Assembly (NCBI GenBank): GCA_002789915.1
Contig: PFUD01000054.1
Span: 1-39,847, forward strand
Origin: Comamonadaceae bacterium CG_4_9_14_3_um_filter_60_33
GTDB lineage: Bacteria; Pseudomonadota; Gammaproteobacteria; Burkholderiales; Burkholderiaceae_C
Direction of reading: 5' to 3'
DNA length: 39,847 bases
The position numbers were made by a program, and so were the translations under genes. Shown here piece after piece: positions 33,934-39,847 of the stretch. The first letter of the stretch is position 1. Each line of letters opens with the position of its first letter. The notes beneath the pieces were generated by a model. It searched no databases. It was not told where the DNA came from and worked only from the letters and a program-made list of their open reading frames with translations.

Positions 33934-33947
33934 TTGACATGAATCAA
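33934..33947 (-). promoter_or_regulatory. FNR/Anr-type binding site upstream of nuoA
   Basis: The minus strand reads TTGAT-TCAT-GTCAA, matching the FNR consensus TTGAT-N4-ATCAA at 9 of 10 positions. Read on the plus strand it is TTGAC-ATGA-ATCAA. Its centre lies about 41 bp upstream of the nuoA start codon. FNR-family proteins switch genes with oxygen, and nuo operons are known FNR targets in E. coli. The site match is seen; the regulation is inference. Confidence 0.55.
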
Positions 33948-33958
33948 ACAAATTAACT

Positions 33959-34043
33959 TGGTGCCGTCGGCGAGACTCGAACTCGCACAGCTTTCGCCAC
34001 TACCACCTCAAGATAGCGTGTCTACCAATTCCACCACGACGGC
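33959..34043 (-). tRNA. tRNA-Leu (anticodon GAG)
   Basis: The minus strand from 34043 to 33959 folds as a class II tRNA of 85 nt with encoded CCA. The acceptor stem pairs GCCGUCG with CGACGGC. The D-arm is GUGGAAUUGGUAGAC, and the anticodon stem CUAUC/GGUAG encloses loop UUGAGGU, giving anticodon GAG. A long variable arm (GGC-GAAA-GCU) and a T-arm GCGAG-UUCGAGU-CUCGC follow. The long variable arm and anticodon identify leucine, reading CUC/CUU. It lies between secG and nuoA on the same strand, with only 59 nt to the nuoA ATG. Confidence 0.97.
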
Positions 34044-34119
34044 AATTTTCTCATCTGGTCATCTGGCTGGTTTTCAATACCTGCTGATCTCACCGGAGAG
34101 GTTTGAGTTTACCCTGAAA

Positions 34120-34142
34120 TCTCCTCACATTCTCTGAGGAGA
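34120..34142 (-). terminator. Stem-loop after secG
   Basis: The inverted repeat TCTCCTCA (34120-34127) and TGAGGAGA (34135-34142) forms a perfect 8-bp stem with a 7-base loop, 18 nt after the secG stop. The tract following it in the direction of transcription is only TTTC, so it is a weak rho-independent terminator at best. It might instead be a processing or stability structure upstream of the tRNA. Confidence 0.4.
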
Positions 34143-34160
34143 AGGCCTTTTCACAAGCAA

Positions 34161-34514
34161 TTATTTGGCTGGGATTTGTGCTGCGCCAGAGGCTGCTTCA
34201 ATGGGCAGTGGTGCCACCGGCACTGGGGCCGTCAAAGCCGGGTTTTCAAGCACGCTGCCTGAACTCGCAACAGGACGTGCCGAACCAAAATAAGCCAGCA
34301 TTAAGGTGCTGGCAAAAAATACGGTGGCCAATACCGCCGTGGTGCGAGACAGGAAATTGGCGCTGCCGCTGGCACCAAACAGGCTACCGGAACCGCCGCT
34401 ACCAAATGCGGCTCCCATGTCAGCACCTTTGCCGTGCTGCACCAAGATCAAGGCCACCATGGCCAGTGCCGAAATCATCTGCACCGCCAGCATCACCGTC
34501 AATAAAGCATTCAT
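34161..34514 (-). CDS. secG: Preprotein translocase subunit SecG
   Basis: SecG is the small membrane protein that assists SecYEG in protein export. The 117-residue protein has two membrane helices: about residues 3-25 (LTVMLAVQMISALAMVALIL) and 55-75 (TTAVLATVFFASTLMLAYF). They flank the family-typical loop LVQHGKGADMGAAFG-GSGSLFGASGSANFL. The C-terminal tail is Pro/Ala-rich and variable. The ATG at 34514 has AGGAG about 7 nt upstream. The gene follows tpiA by 37 nt, a conserved tpiA-secG-tRNA-Leu-nuo order in Burkholderiales. Confidence 0.95.
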   Translation of the reverse strand: MNALLTVMLAVQMISALAMVALILVQHGKGADMGAAFGSGGSGSLFGASGSANFLSRTTAVLATVFFASTLMLAYFGSARPVASSGSVLENPALTAPVPVAPLPIEAASGAAQIPAK

Positions 34515-34551
34515 AAATCACTCCTGAATAAATAGACTACCGCACCCTGCT

Positions 34552-35295
34552 TCAGGAAGCGGCCGCAATAATGGTTAAAAAGTCTGCAGACTTAAGCGCT
34601 GCGCCGCCGATCAGGCCACCGTCAATGTCAGGCTGGGCCAACAGGCTTTTTGCATTGGCTGCATTCATGCTGCCGCCGTACAGCAGTTGGACGCGATCCG
34701 CACTGGCTGTAGCCGCGCGCAATTGCGCACGCAACACGGCGTGAACCTGCTGCGCCTGTTCTGCCGTGGCAGACAGCCCTGTACCAATCGCCCAGACCGG
34801 CTCATAGGCCACGACCACCTCGCTGATGCAATGGCCATTGGCGTGAATCACTGCGGCCAACTGGCGCTTGACCACCTCTTCAGTGCGGTCGGCCTCGCGT
34901 TCAGCGAGCGTTTCACCCACACAGACAATCGGTGTGATACCGCTGCCCAGGGCACGCTGCGCCTTGGCCGCAACCAATTCGTCGGTTTCACCATGGTACT
35001 GACGCCGCTCCGAATGCCCGACGATGACATATCGCGTGCCAAAGTCCTTGAGCATGGCCGACGCAATCTCACCGGTGTACGCACCACTTTCATGCGCAGA
35101 AATGTCTTGTGCGCCGAGTTCGATGACGCAGCCCGAGAGCATGGCCTGGCATTGCGCCAAATACACAGCAGGCACACAAACTGCCACCTGACAGGCGGGC
35201 TGACCCACACCTGCCAGCAAGGCTTTGAGCAAGGCTTCGTTGGCAGCGAGGCTGCCATTCATTTTCCAGTTGCCTGCGATCAGCTTCTTTTTCAT
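34552..35295 (-). CDS. tpiA: Triose-phosphate isomerase
   Basis: TpiA interconverts dihydroxyacetone phosphate and glyceraldehyde 3-phosphate in glycolysis and gluconeogenesis. The 247-residue protein has all active-site motifs: catalytic Lys11 in GNWKMNGS, His94 in IVGHSERR and Glu165 in [11 protein letters not shown]. The phosphate-binding [12 protein letters not shown] and the end segment [14 protein letters not shown] are also present. I chose the ATG at 35295, with GGGA just upstream. A start at 35307 adds only 4 residues. It begins 2 nt after the upstream oxidoreductase gene. Confidence 0.97.
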   Translation of the reverse strand: MKKKLIAGNWKMNGSLAANEALLKALLAGVGQPACQVAVCVPAVYLAQCQAMLSGCVIELGAQDISAHESGAYTGEIASAMLKDFGTRYVIVGHSERRQYHGETDELVAAKAQRALGSGITPIVCVGETLAEREADRTEEVVKRQLAAVIHANGHCISEVVVAYEPVWAIGTGLSATAEQAQQVHAVLRAQLRAATASADRVQLLYGGSMNAANAKSLLAQPDIDGGLIGGAALKSADFLTIIAAAS

Positions 35296-35297
35296 GC

Positions 35298-36287
35298 TTA
35301 TTCCCAAGTCAAAACAATTTTTCCAACATGCTGATTGGTTTCCATCAGGGCATGCGCCTTGGCAGCATCAGCAGCGTCAAACACACTGTGAATCACTGGC
35401 TTGATCTGACCAGATGCCAGCAACGGCCACACCGATTTGAGACACGCCAGCGCAATCGCTGCCTTGAACGCCACAGGTCGCGGCCGCAAGGTGGATCCCG
35501 TCAGCGTCAAGCGGCGACGTAGCACCAGGCCTGCGTTGAATTCACTTTCGGTGCCGCCCTGCACGGCAATGATGACCAGGCGGCCATCTTCGCGCAAGCT
35601 TTGTACCTCACGCGCCACATAGTCCCCAGCCACCATGTCCAGAATCACGTCGACACCATCACCGTCGGTCAGCCGAGCTACCTCAGTCTGAAAATCATGT
35701 GTCTTGTAATTGATGGCTGCATCAGCGCCAAGAGCCAGGCAGGCGGCGCACTTGTCGTCGCTGCCAGCGGTCGCAAAAACGCGTGCGCCCATGGCTTTTG
35801 CCAGCTGGATTGCGGTGACGCCAATGCCACTGGTGCCGCCCTGGATCAGCAAGGTCTCGCCCGCTGCCAAACGGCCGCGGTCCATCAGGTTGCTCCAGAC
35901 CGTGAAAAAGGTCTCGGGCAAACTGGCGGCCTGCACATCACTCAGGCCGTCGGGCACCGGCAGACATTGGCCAATCGGCGCCACGCACCACTGCGCGTAG
36001 CCGCCCCCCGCCACCAAGGCACAAATCCGGTCACCCAGTTTGAAGCCTGCGGCCGCCAATTCAGCAGCATCACCTTGCTGAATAACCCCAGCCACTTCGA
36101 GACCCGGAATGTCCGACGCACCGGGCGGCACGGGGTACAAGCCCAACCGCTGCAACACATCGGGCCGATTGACACCACTGGCAGTCACGCGAATGAGCAA
36201 CTCGCCAGCACCAGCAACAGGCACGGCTCGTTCACCCAGACGCAGAACGTCTGGGGCGCCGTAGCTGGTGATCTCAATGGCTTTCAT
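35298..36287 (-). CDS. NAD(P)H-quinone oxidoreductase, zeta-crystallin/PIG3-like
   Basis: The 329-residue protein belongs to the medium-chain dehydrogenase/reductase superfamily, quinone oxidoreductase branch, lacking catalytic zinc ligands. Segments seen are [35 protein letters not shown], and the nucleotide-binding [23 protein letters not shown] (in two parts around residues 145-165), then [20 protein letters not shown]. Family members reduce quinones with NADPH. The substrate in this organism is unknown. It sits between pnp (33 nt upstream) and tpiA (2 nt downstream), the usual Burkholderiales arrangement as recalled. Confidence 0.9.
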   Translation of the reverse strand: MKAIEITSYGAPDVLRLGERAVPVAGAGELLIRVTASGVNRPDVLQRLGLYPVPPGASDIPGLEVAGVIQQGDAAELAAAGFKLGDRICALVAGGGYAQWCVAPIGQCLPVPDGLSDVQAASLPETFFTVWSNLMDRGRLAAGETLLIQGGTSGIGVTAIQLAKAMGARVFATAGSDDKCAACLALGADAAINYKTHDFQTEVARLTDGDGVDVILDMVAGDYVAREVQSLREDGRLVIIAVQGGTESEFNAGLVLRRRLTLTGSTLRPRPVAFKAAIALACLKSVWPLLASGQIKPVIHSVFDAADAAKAHALMETNQHVGKIVLTWE

Positions 36288-36320
36288 GCGGGACTGACGC
36301 TGAATTGCAATCTTAATGGA

Positions 36321-38435
36321 TCAACCGCGGTTTTCTTGCGCCGGGCGCTCCAGCAGCGCCTTCATCGACAGCTTGACACGACCTTTTTCATCCGTTTCCA
36401 GAACCTTGACCTTGACGATCTGGCCTTCGGACAAATAGTCGGTAACCTTTTCGACACGCTCATGGGCGATCTGGCTGATGTGCAACAGGCCATCCTTGCC
36501 GGGCAGCAAATTGATCAGTGCGCCGAAGTCAAGAATCTTGACGACCGGGCCTTCATAAATCTTGCCAATTTCAACCTCGGCAGTGATCTGCTCGATGCGG
36601 CGCTTGGCTTCTTCAGCCTTGGCCGGATCCGCCGAGGCGATGGTGATGGTGCCGTCTTCGTCAATATTGATCTGCGTGCCGGTTTCTTCGGTCAGTGCGC
36701 GGATCACTGAGCCGCCCTTGCCAATCACATCGCGAATTTTTTCGGGATTGATCTTCATGGTGAACAGGCGCGGTGCAAAGGTCGACACCTCGGTTTTGGC
36801 TTCGGCCATGGCCTCGGTCATCTTGCCCAGGATGTGCATGCGGGCTTCCTTGGCTTGCGCCAGCGCCACTTGCATGATCTCCTTGGTGATGCCTTGAATC
36901 TTGATGTCCATCTGCAGCGCAGTGATGCCGCTGGTGGTACCAGCCACCTTGAAGTCCATGTCGCCGAGGTGATCTTCGTCACCCAAAATGTCGGTCAAAA
37001 CGGCAAAACGGTTGTCTTCCTTGATCAGGCCCATGGCGATGCCCGCCACATGTGCCTTCAAGGGCACACCCGCATCCATCAGGCTGAGGCAACCACCGCA
37101 CACCGATGCCATTGAGGACGAACCATTGGATTCGGTCACTTCAGACACCACGCGCATGGTGTAAGGAAAATCTTCCTTGCTTGGCAGAACGGCAATCAGT
37201 GCACGCTTGGCGAGGCGGCCGTGGCCGATTTCGCGACGCTTTGGCGTACCAAAACGGCCCGCTTCACCGGTGGCGAAGGGAGGCATGTTGTAGTGCAGCA
37301 TGAAACGGTCTTCAAAATCGCCGGCCAGCGCGTCAATGCGTTGGGCGTCGCGCTCGGTGCCCAAGGTGGTCACCACCAGCGCCTGGGTTTCACCACGGGT
37401 AAACAAGGCAGAACCGTGGGTGCGCGGCAACACGCTGTTGCGGATTTCGATGGGGCGCACGGTACGCGTATCGCGACCGTCGATGCGCGGTTCGCCAGCC
37501 AGAATCTGACCGCGCACAAGTTTGGCTTCAATATCGAACAGTATGCTCTCGACCTTAACGCTGTCGAACTCGACGCCATCGGCCTTCAGGCCAGCCATCA
37601 CTTCGGCATAGGCCGAACGGCAGGCTTGCGTGCGCGCCTGTTTATTTCGAATCTGGTAGGCGGCGGTCAGCTTGTCGCTGGCCAAGGCACCCACTTTGGC
37701 AATCAGTGCTTCATCGCGTGCTGGCGCTTGCCAGTCCCAAGCCGGTTTGCCAGCCTCACGCACCAGTTCGTGAATCGCGTTAATGGCAATCACACCTTGC
37801 GCGTGGCCGAACATCACGGCGCCCAGCATAACATCTTCAGGCAACTGGTCGGCTTCGGACTCGACCATCAGAACGGCAGCTTCTGTGCCCGCCACCACCA
37901 GCTCCAACTGGCTATTTTTAAGCTCAGTCTGACCCGGATTAAGCACATATTCACCATTGATGTATCCCACGCGGGCTGCACCGATGGGGCCGTTGAACGG
38001 GATGCCGCTGATCGACAGCGCAGCGCTGGTGGCGATCATGGCCGCAATGTCGGCCTGCACTTCTGGGTTCAGGCTCACGACATGGATGATGACTTGAACT
38101 TCGTTGTAAAAGCCTTCGGGGAAAAGCGGACGGATCGGGCGATCGATCAGGCGGCAGGTGAGAGTTTCAAGTTCGCTGGGGCGGCCTTCGCGCTTGAAGA
38201 AGCTGCCCGGAATCTTGCCGGCAGCGTACGATTTTTCAGCGTAATCCACCGTCAACGGAAAGAAATCCTGACCTGGTTTGGAGTCGGTTTTGGCGACCAC
38301 GGTAGCCAGCACCACGGTGCCGTCCATGTCAAGCAGCACGGCGCCAGAGGCTTGGCGGGCAATTTCGCCGGTTTCCATGGTGACCGTGTTTTTGCCCCAT
38401 TGAAACGTCTTGCTAACTTTGTTGAACATCGTCAT
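36321..38435 (-). CDS. pnp: Polynucleotide phosphorylase
   Basis: PNPase degrades RNA from the 3' end using phosphate and is a core part of the RNA degradosome. The 704-residue protein has two RNase PH domains (about 10-220 and 315-545), an all-helical linker, a KH domain ([20 protein letters not shown]) and a C-terminal S1 domain (from [18 protein letters not shown]). I chose the ATG at 38435, 7 nt after an AGGAGA ribosome binding site. The next ATG at 38429 is spaced less well, and a start at 38525 would read through a leader stem-loop. It follows rpsO, the classic rpsO-pnp pair. Confidence 0.97.
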   Translation of the reverse strand: MTMFNKVSKTFQWGKNTVTMETGEIARQASGAVLLDMDGTVVLATVVAKTDSKPGQDFFPLTVDYAEKSYAAGKIPGSFFKREGRPSELETLTCRLIDRPIRPLFPEGFYNEVQVIIHVVSLNPEVQADIAAMIATSAALSISGIPFNGPIGAARVGYINGEYVLNPGQTELKNSQLELVVAGTEAAVLMVESEADQLPEDVMLGAVMFGHAQGVIAINAIHELVREAGKPAWDWQAPARDEALIAKVGALASDKLTAAYQIRNKQARTQACRSAYAEVMAGLKADGVEFDSVKVESILFDIEAKLVRGQILAGEPRIDGRDTRTVRPIEIRNSVLPRTHGSALFTRGETQALVVTTLGTERDAQRIDALAGDFEDRFMLHYNMPPFATGEAGRFGTPKRREIGHGRLAKRALIAVLPSKEDFPYTMRVVSEVTESNGSSSMASVCGGCLSLMDAGVPLKAHVAGIAMGLIKEDNRFAVLTDILGDEDHLGDMDFKVAGTTSGITALQMDIKIQGITKEIMQVALAQAKEARMHILGKMTEAMAEAKTEVSTFAPRLFTMKINPEKIRDVIGKGGSVIRALTEETGTQINIDEDGTITIASADPAKAEEAKRRIEQITAEVEIGKIYEGPVVKILDFGALINLLPGKDGLLHISQIAHERVEKVTDYLSEGQIVKVKVLETDEKGRVKLSMKALLERPAQENRG

Positions 38436-38511
38436 TGTTAAATCTCCTGTGAGTTTGGGGGATGTCGGCCATCCCACCTGAGCCCGGAAGCTGCAACACA
38501 GAACACGATGC

Positions 38512-38555
38512 CATTCCAGAGCCAAACCCGCCGGGGTTTCAAGGGCTTTGGAATG
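38512..38555 (-). promoter_or_regulatory. Long stem-loop in the pnp leader
   Basis: The 12-base arms 38512-38523 and 38544-38555 pair with one G-T wobble. Inside them AAACCC (38524-38529) pairs with GGGTTT (38534-38539) around a 4-base loop, leaving a 4-base bulge on one side. The structure lies about 77 nt upstream of the pnp ATG. In E. coli a pnp leader stem-loop is cut by RNase III and mediates PNPase autocontrol. A similar role here is inference from position and shape. Confidence 0.5.
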
Positions 38556-38593
38556 ACACAGCTTCGCTCCGTTTTTGCTTTTTCCGATGTGGA

Positions 38594-38621
38594 CTGAAGT
38601 AAAAAACCTGAAGTAAAAAAC
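38594..38621. repeat. Tandem 14-bp repeat in the terminator T-tract
   Basis: CTGAAGTAAAAAAC occurs twice, directly joined (38594-38607 and 38608-38621). Read on the minus strand this duplicates the T-run behind the rpsO terminator stem. A simple replication-slippage origin is likely. Confidence 0.7.
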
Positions 38622-38650
38622 GCCTGAGCTAGTGACCTAACTCAGGCGTT
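38615..38650 (-). terminator. Rho-independent terminator after rpsO
   Basis: On the minus strand the 10-base arms AACGCCTGAG and CTCAGGCGTT (positions 38641-38650 and 38619-38628) pair perfectly around a 12-base loop. They are followed by a run of six T (38620 to 38615). It starts 21 nt after the rpsO stop. It should end much rpsO transcription, with read-through to pnp. Confidence 0.85.
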
Positions 38651-38670
38651 CGTCATTCTTTCTGAACCAA

Positions 38671-38937
38671 TTACTTGCGCAGGCCCAGTTTGGCAATCAA
38701 AGCCAAATAACGGCTGGCGTCTTTGGACTTGAGGTAGTCCAGCAGCTTGCGACGGCGGCTAACCATGCGCAGCAGGCCACGGCGACCGTGGTGGTCTTTG
38801 GCATGGGTTTTGAAGTGGGGCATGAGCTCGTTGATACGGGCGGTCAACAAAGCGACTTGAACTTCGGGGCTACCGGTGTCACCGGCTTGGCGTGCGTTGT
38901 CTTTGACAACGGCGGCTTTGATACTGGATGCAATCAT
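38671..38937 (-). CDS. rpsO: 30S ribosomal protein S15
   Basis: S15 binds 16S rRNA early in small-subunit assembly. The 88-residue protein is of normal length, with [40 protein letters not shown] and the ending [20 protein letters not shown]. The ATG at 38937 has AGGA about 7 nt upstream. A perfect TATAAT lies about 80 nt further upstream. It is followed by a strong terminator and pnp. S15 represses its own synthesis in E. coli by binding its mRNA. Confidence 0.97.
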   Translation of the reverse strand: MIASSIKAAVVKDNARQAGDTGSPEVQVALLTARINELMPHFKTHAKDHHGRRGLLRMVSRRRKLLDYLKSKDASRYLALIAKLGLRK

Positions 38938-38963
38938 GTTTTTTCCTGTGATTTAAGAACTTG

Positions 38964-38990
38964 CGACAGGCGCTGGAACTGCCCCTGTCG
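38964..38990 (-). promoter_or_regulatory. Hairpin in the rpsO leader, possible S15 autoregulation site
   Basis: The arms CGACAGG (38964-38970) and CCTGTCG (38984-38990) form a perfect 7-bp stem with a 13-base loop. It lies 26 nt upstream of the rpsO start codon, in the probable 5' untranslated region. Ribosomal protein S15 is known to bind leader structures of its own mRNA in several bacterial groups. No match to a specific known S15 RNA motif was verified. Confidence 0.35.
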
Positions 38991-39018
38991 TGCTTGTCTG
39001 CGATTTGCAGAGCCTTTG

Positions 39019-39024
39019 ATTATA
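39019..39024 (-). promoter_or_regulatory. -10 element of the rpsO promoter
   Basis: The minus strand carries a perfect TATAAT, placed to give an untranslated leader of about 75 nt before rpsO. No good TTGACA-like -35 is seen at the proper distance, so the promoter call rests on the -10 alone. Confidence 0.5.
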
Positions 39025-39104
39025 GCCAGAGCGCCGCAGCCCGCCAGAACTTGCTCGGATAAATCCGATCAGCAGCGGGTCAAGGCCCGCCATCGGCTCC
39101 CACA

Positions 39105-39847
39105 TCAGGGGCGCTGCATCTGGCAGCTCGTGGGCTGCTCGGCCTGCTCGGCGGCAATGGTTGTGACCACCCGAAAGCCGTAACCCGATCCTTCCACATC
39201 GAACTTCACGCCTGGCGCGCCGAGTTTGTCCATGACCGCCACCACAAGCGGCTGCTGAAACTGGTGGTCAGCGGCGCGCATGGTGCCGGTTTGCCCGCTA
39301 AAAGTGATGCTGGCCTTTTCCAGTTGTTGCGCCACGGCGACGGCTTCGGTGGTGCCCGCCTTGTCAATGGCTTGCGCCAGAGCCTCCACCATCAACTGCA
39401 TGCGCATGTGCACGTAATCGTCTGCGGGTTTGGGGAAACGCACGCGAAAGGACTGGTAAAAGACCTCGCTTTGCGCACTTTGCACATTGGGCAACCAATC
39501 GGCCACCGCCACCACCTTGCCCACGCCGGCCTCGCCAATCGCAGCCGGTGCGCCCAGGGCATTGCCGTAAAAGGTGTAAAACTTGCCGTCGAAACCGACG
39601 TCTTTGGCAGCCTTGACCAGCAGCGTCAGGTCGTTGCCAAAATTGCCGGTGATGACCGCCTGCGCCCCGCTGGCCTTGATTTTTGCCGCATAGGGCATGA
39701 AGTCCTTGACCCTTCCCATCGGGTGCAGTTCTTCGCCGACCAGTTGCACATCAGGACGCAGCGCCGCCAACTGGCGCTTGGCCTCGCGCGCCACGGCATG
39801 GCCGAAGCTGTAGTCCTGGCCGATGATGTAAACGCGCTTGAGCATTT
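39105..39847 (-). CDS. ABC transporter substrate-binding protein, branched-chain amino-acid type, C-terminal part
   Basis: The gene enters from the right edge, so its start and any signal peptide are outside the window. The visible 247 or so residues fit the periplasmic-binding-protein type 1 fold of LivJ-like proteins. Markers are KRVYIIGQDYSFGHAVAREA, IKASGAQAVITGNFGNDLTL, YVHMRMQLMVEALAQAIDKA, and DHQFQQPLVVAVM near the end, the last typical of this family. The ligand could be a branched-chain amino acid, an amide, urea or an aromatic compound; transport genes are not in view. It ends 167 nt upstream of rpsO on the same strand. Confidence 0.85.
   Translation of the reverse strand, partial: MLKRVYIIGQDYSFGHAVAREAKRQLAALRPDVQLVGEELHPMGRVKDFMPYAAKIKASGAQAVITGNFGNDLTLLVKAAKDVGFDGKFYTFYGNALGAPAAIGEAGVGKVVAVADWLPNVQSAQSEVFYQSFRVRFPKPADDYVHMRMQLMVEALAQAIDKAGTTEAVAVAQQLEKASITFSGQTGTMRAADHQFQQPLVVAVMDKLGAPGVKFDVEGSGYGFRVVTTIAAEQAEQPTSCQMQRP

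Noticed and set aside
37221-38441. Long open frame on the plus strand opposite pnp
   Set aside because: It is antisense to pnp, with a His/Gly-rich translation and no domain or ribosome binding site support.

Overview
The window looks like a chromosomal segment of a beta-proteobacterium of the order Burkholderiales, most likely family Comamonadaceae (Rhodoferax/Polaromonas-like). This rests on protein resemblance, high G+C codon use and gene order: rpsO-pnp-qor-tpiA-secG-tRNA-Leu-nuoA to nuoN, all on the minus strand. The species call is inference; no search was run.

Left edge (1-3180): the N-terminal end of a lysine 2,3-aminomutase-like (KamA) gene on the minus strand, a divergent Lrp/AsnC regulator, an ornithine cyclodeaminase close to the Pseudomonas putida enzyme, and a secreted lipocalin-like (AttH/CrtC-type) protein. 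This is a small amino-acid metabolism cluster with its own regulator.

Accessory island (3255-12198, plus strand): a complete type I restriction-modification gene set, hsdM, hsdS and hsdR, with toxin-antitoxin genes between its members. A VapB-VapC pair lies between hsdM and hsdS. An orphan HTH antitoxin-like gene, an RHH-ParE pair and a Phd/YefM-PIN pair lie between hsdS and hsdR. hsdM has an in-frame TAG stop at codon 14, inside its conserved N-terminus. A roughly 100-bp inverted-repeat element follows hsdS. An 11-codon relic of a second HTH antitoxin tail lies after parE, evidence of past module shuffling. A MsbA-like ABC exporter gene is joined to hsdR by an ATGA overlap.

Core block (14038-38937, minus strand): in transcription order, rpsO, pnp, a quinone oxidoreductase, tpiA, secG, tRNA-Leu(GAG), the complete 14-gene nuoABCDEFGHIJKLMN operon for respiratory complex I, a Nudix hydrolase, and a very large NAD-dependent glutamate dehydrogenase. 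The nuo genes are tightly packed, with several 4-nt overlaps. The short leader before nuoA has an FNR/Anr-type site, and its placement suggests oxygen-responsive and possibly leaderless expression. The rpsO-pnp spacer holds a rho-independent terminator and a long stem-loop in the pnp leader.

Right edge (39105-39847): the C-terminal part of a branched-chain amino-acid type ABC substrate-binding protein.

No intergenic stretch exceeds 300 bases, and I saw no CRISPR array, rRNA or complete insertion sequence. The most interesting part is the RM/TA island. Each component is of a known type; what is unusual is their arrangement, the amber codon and the relic.
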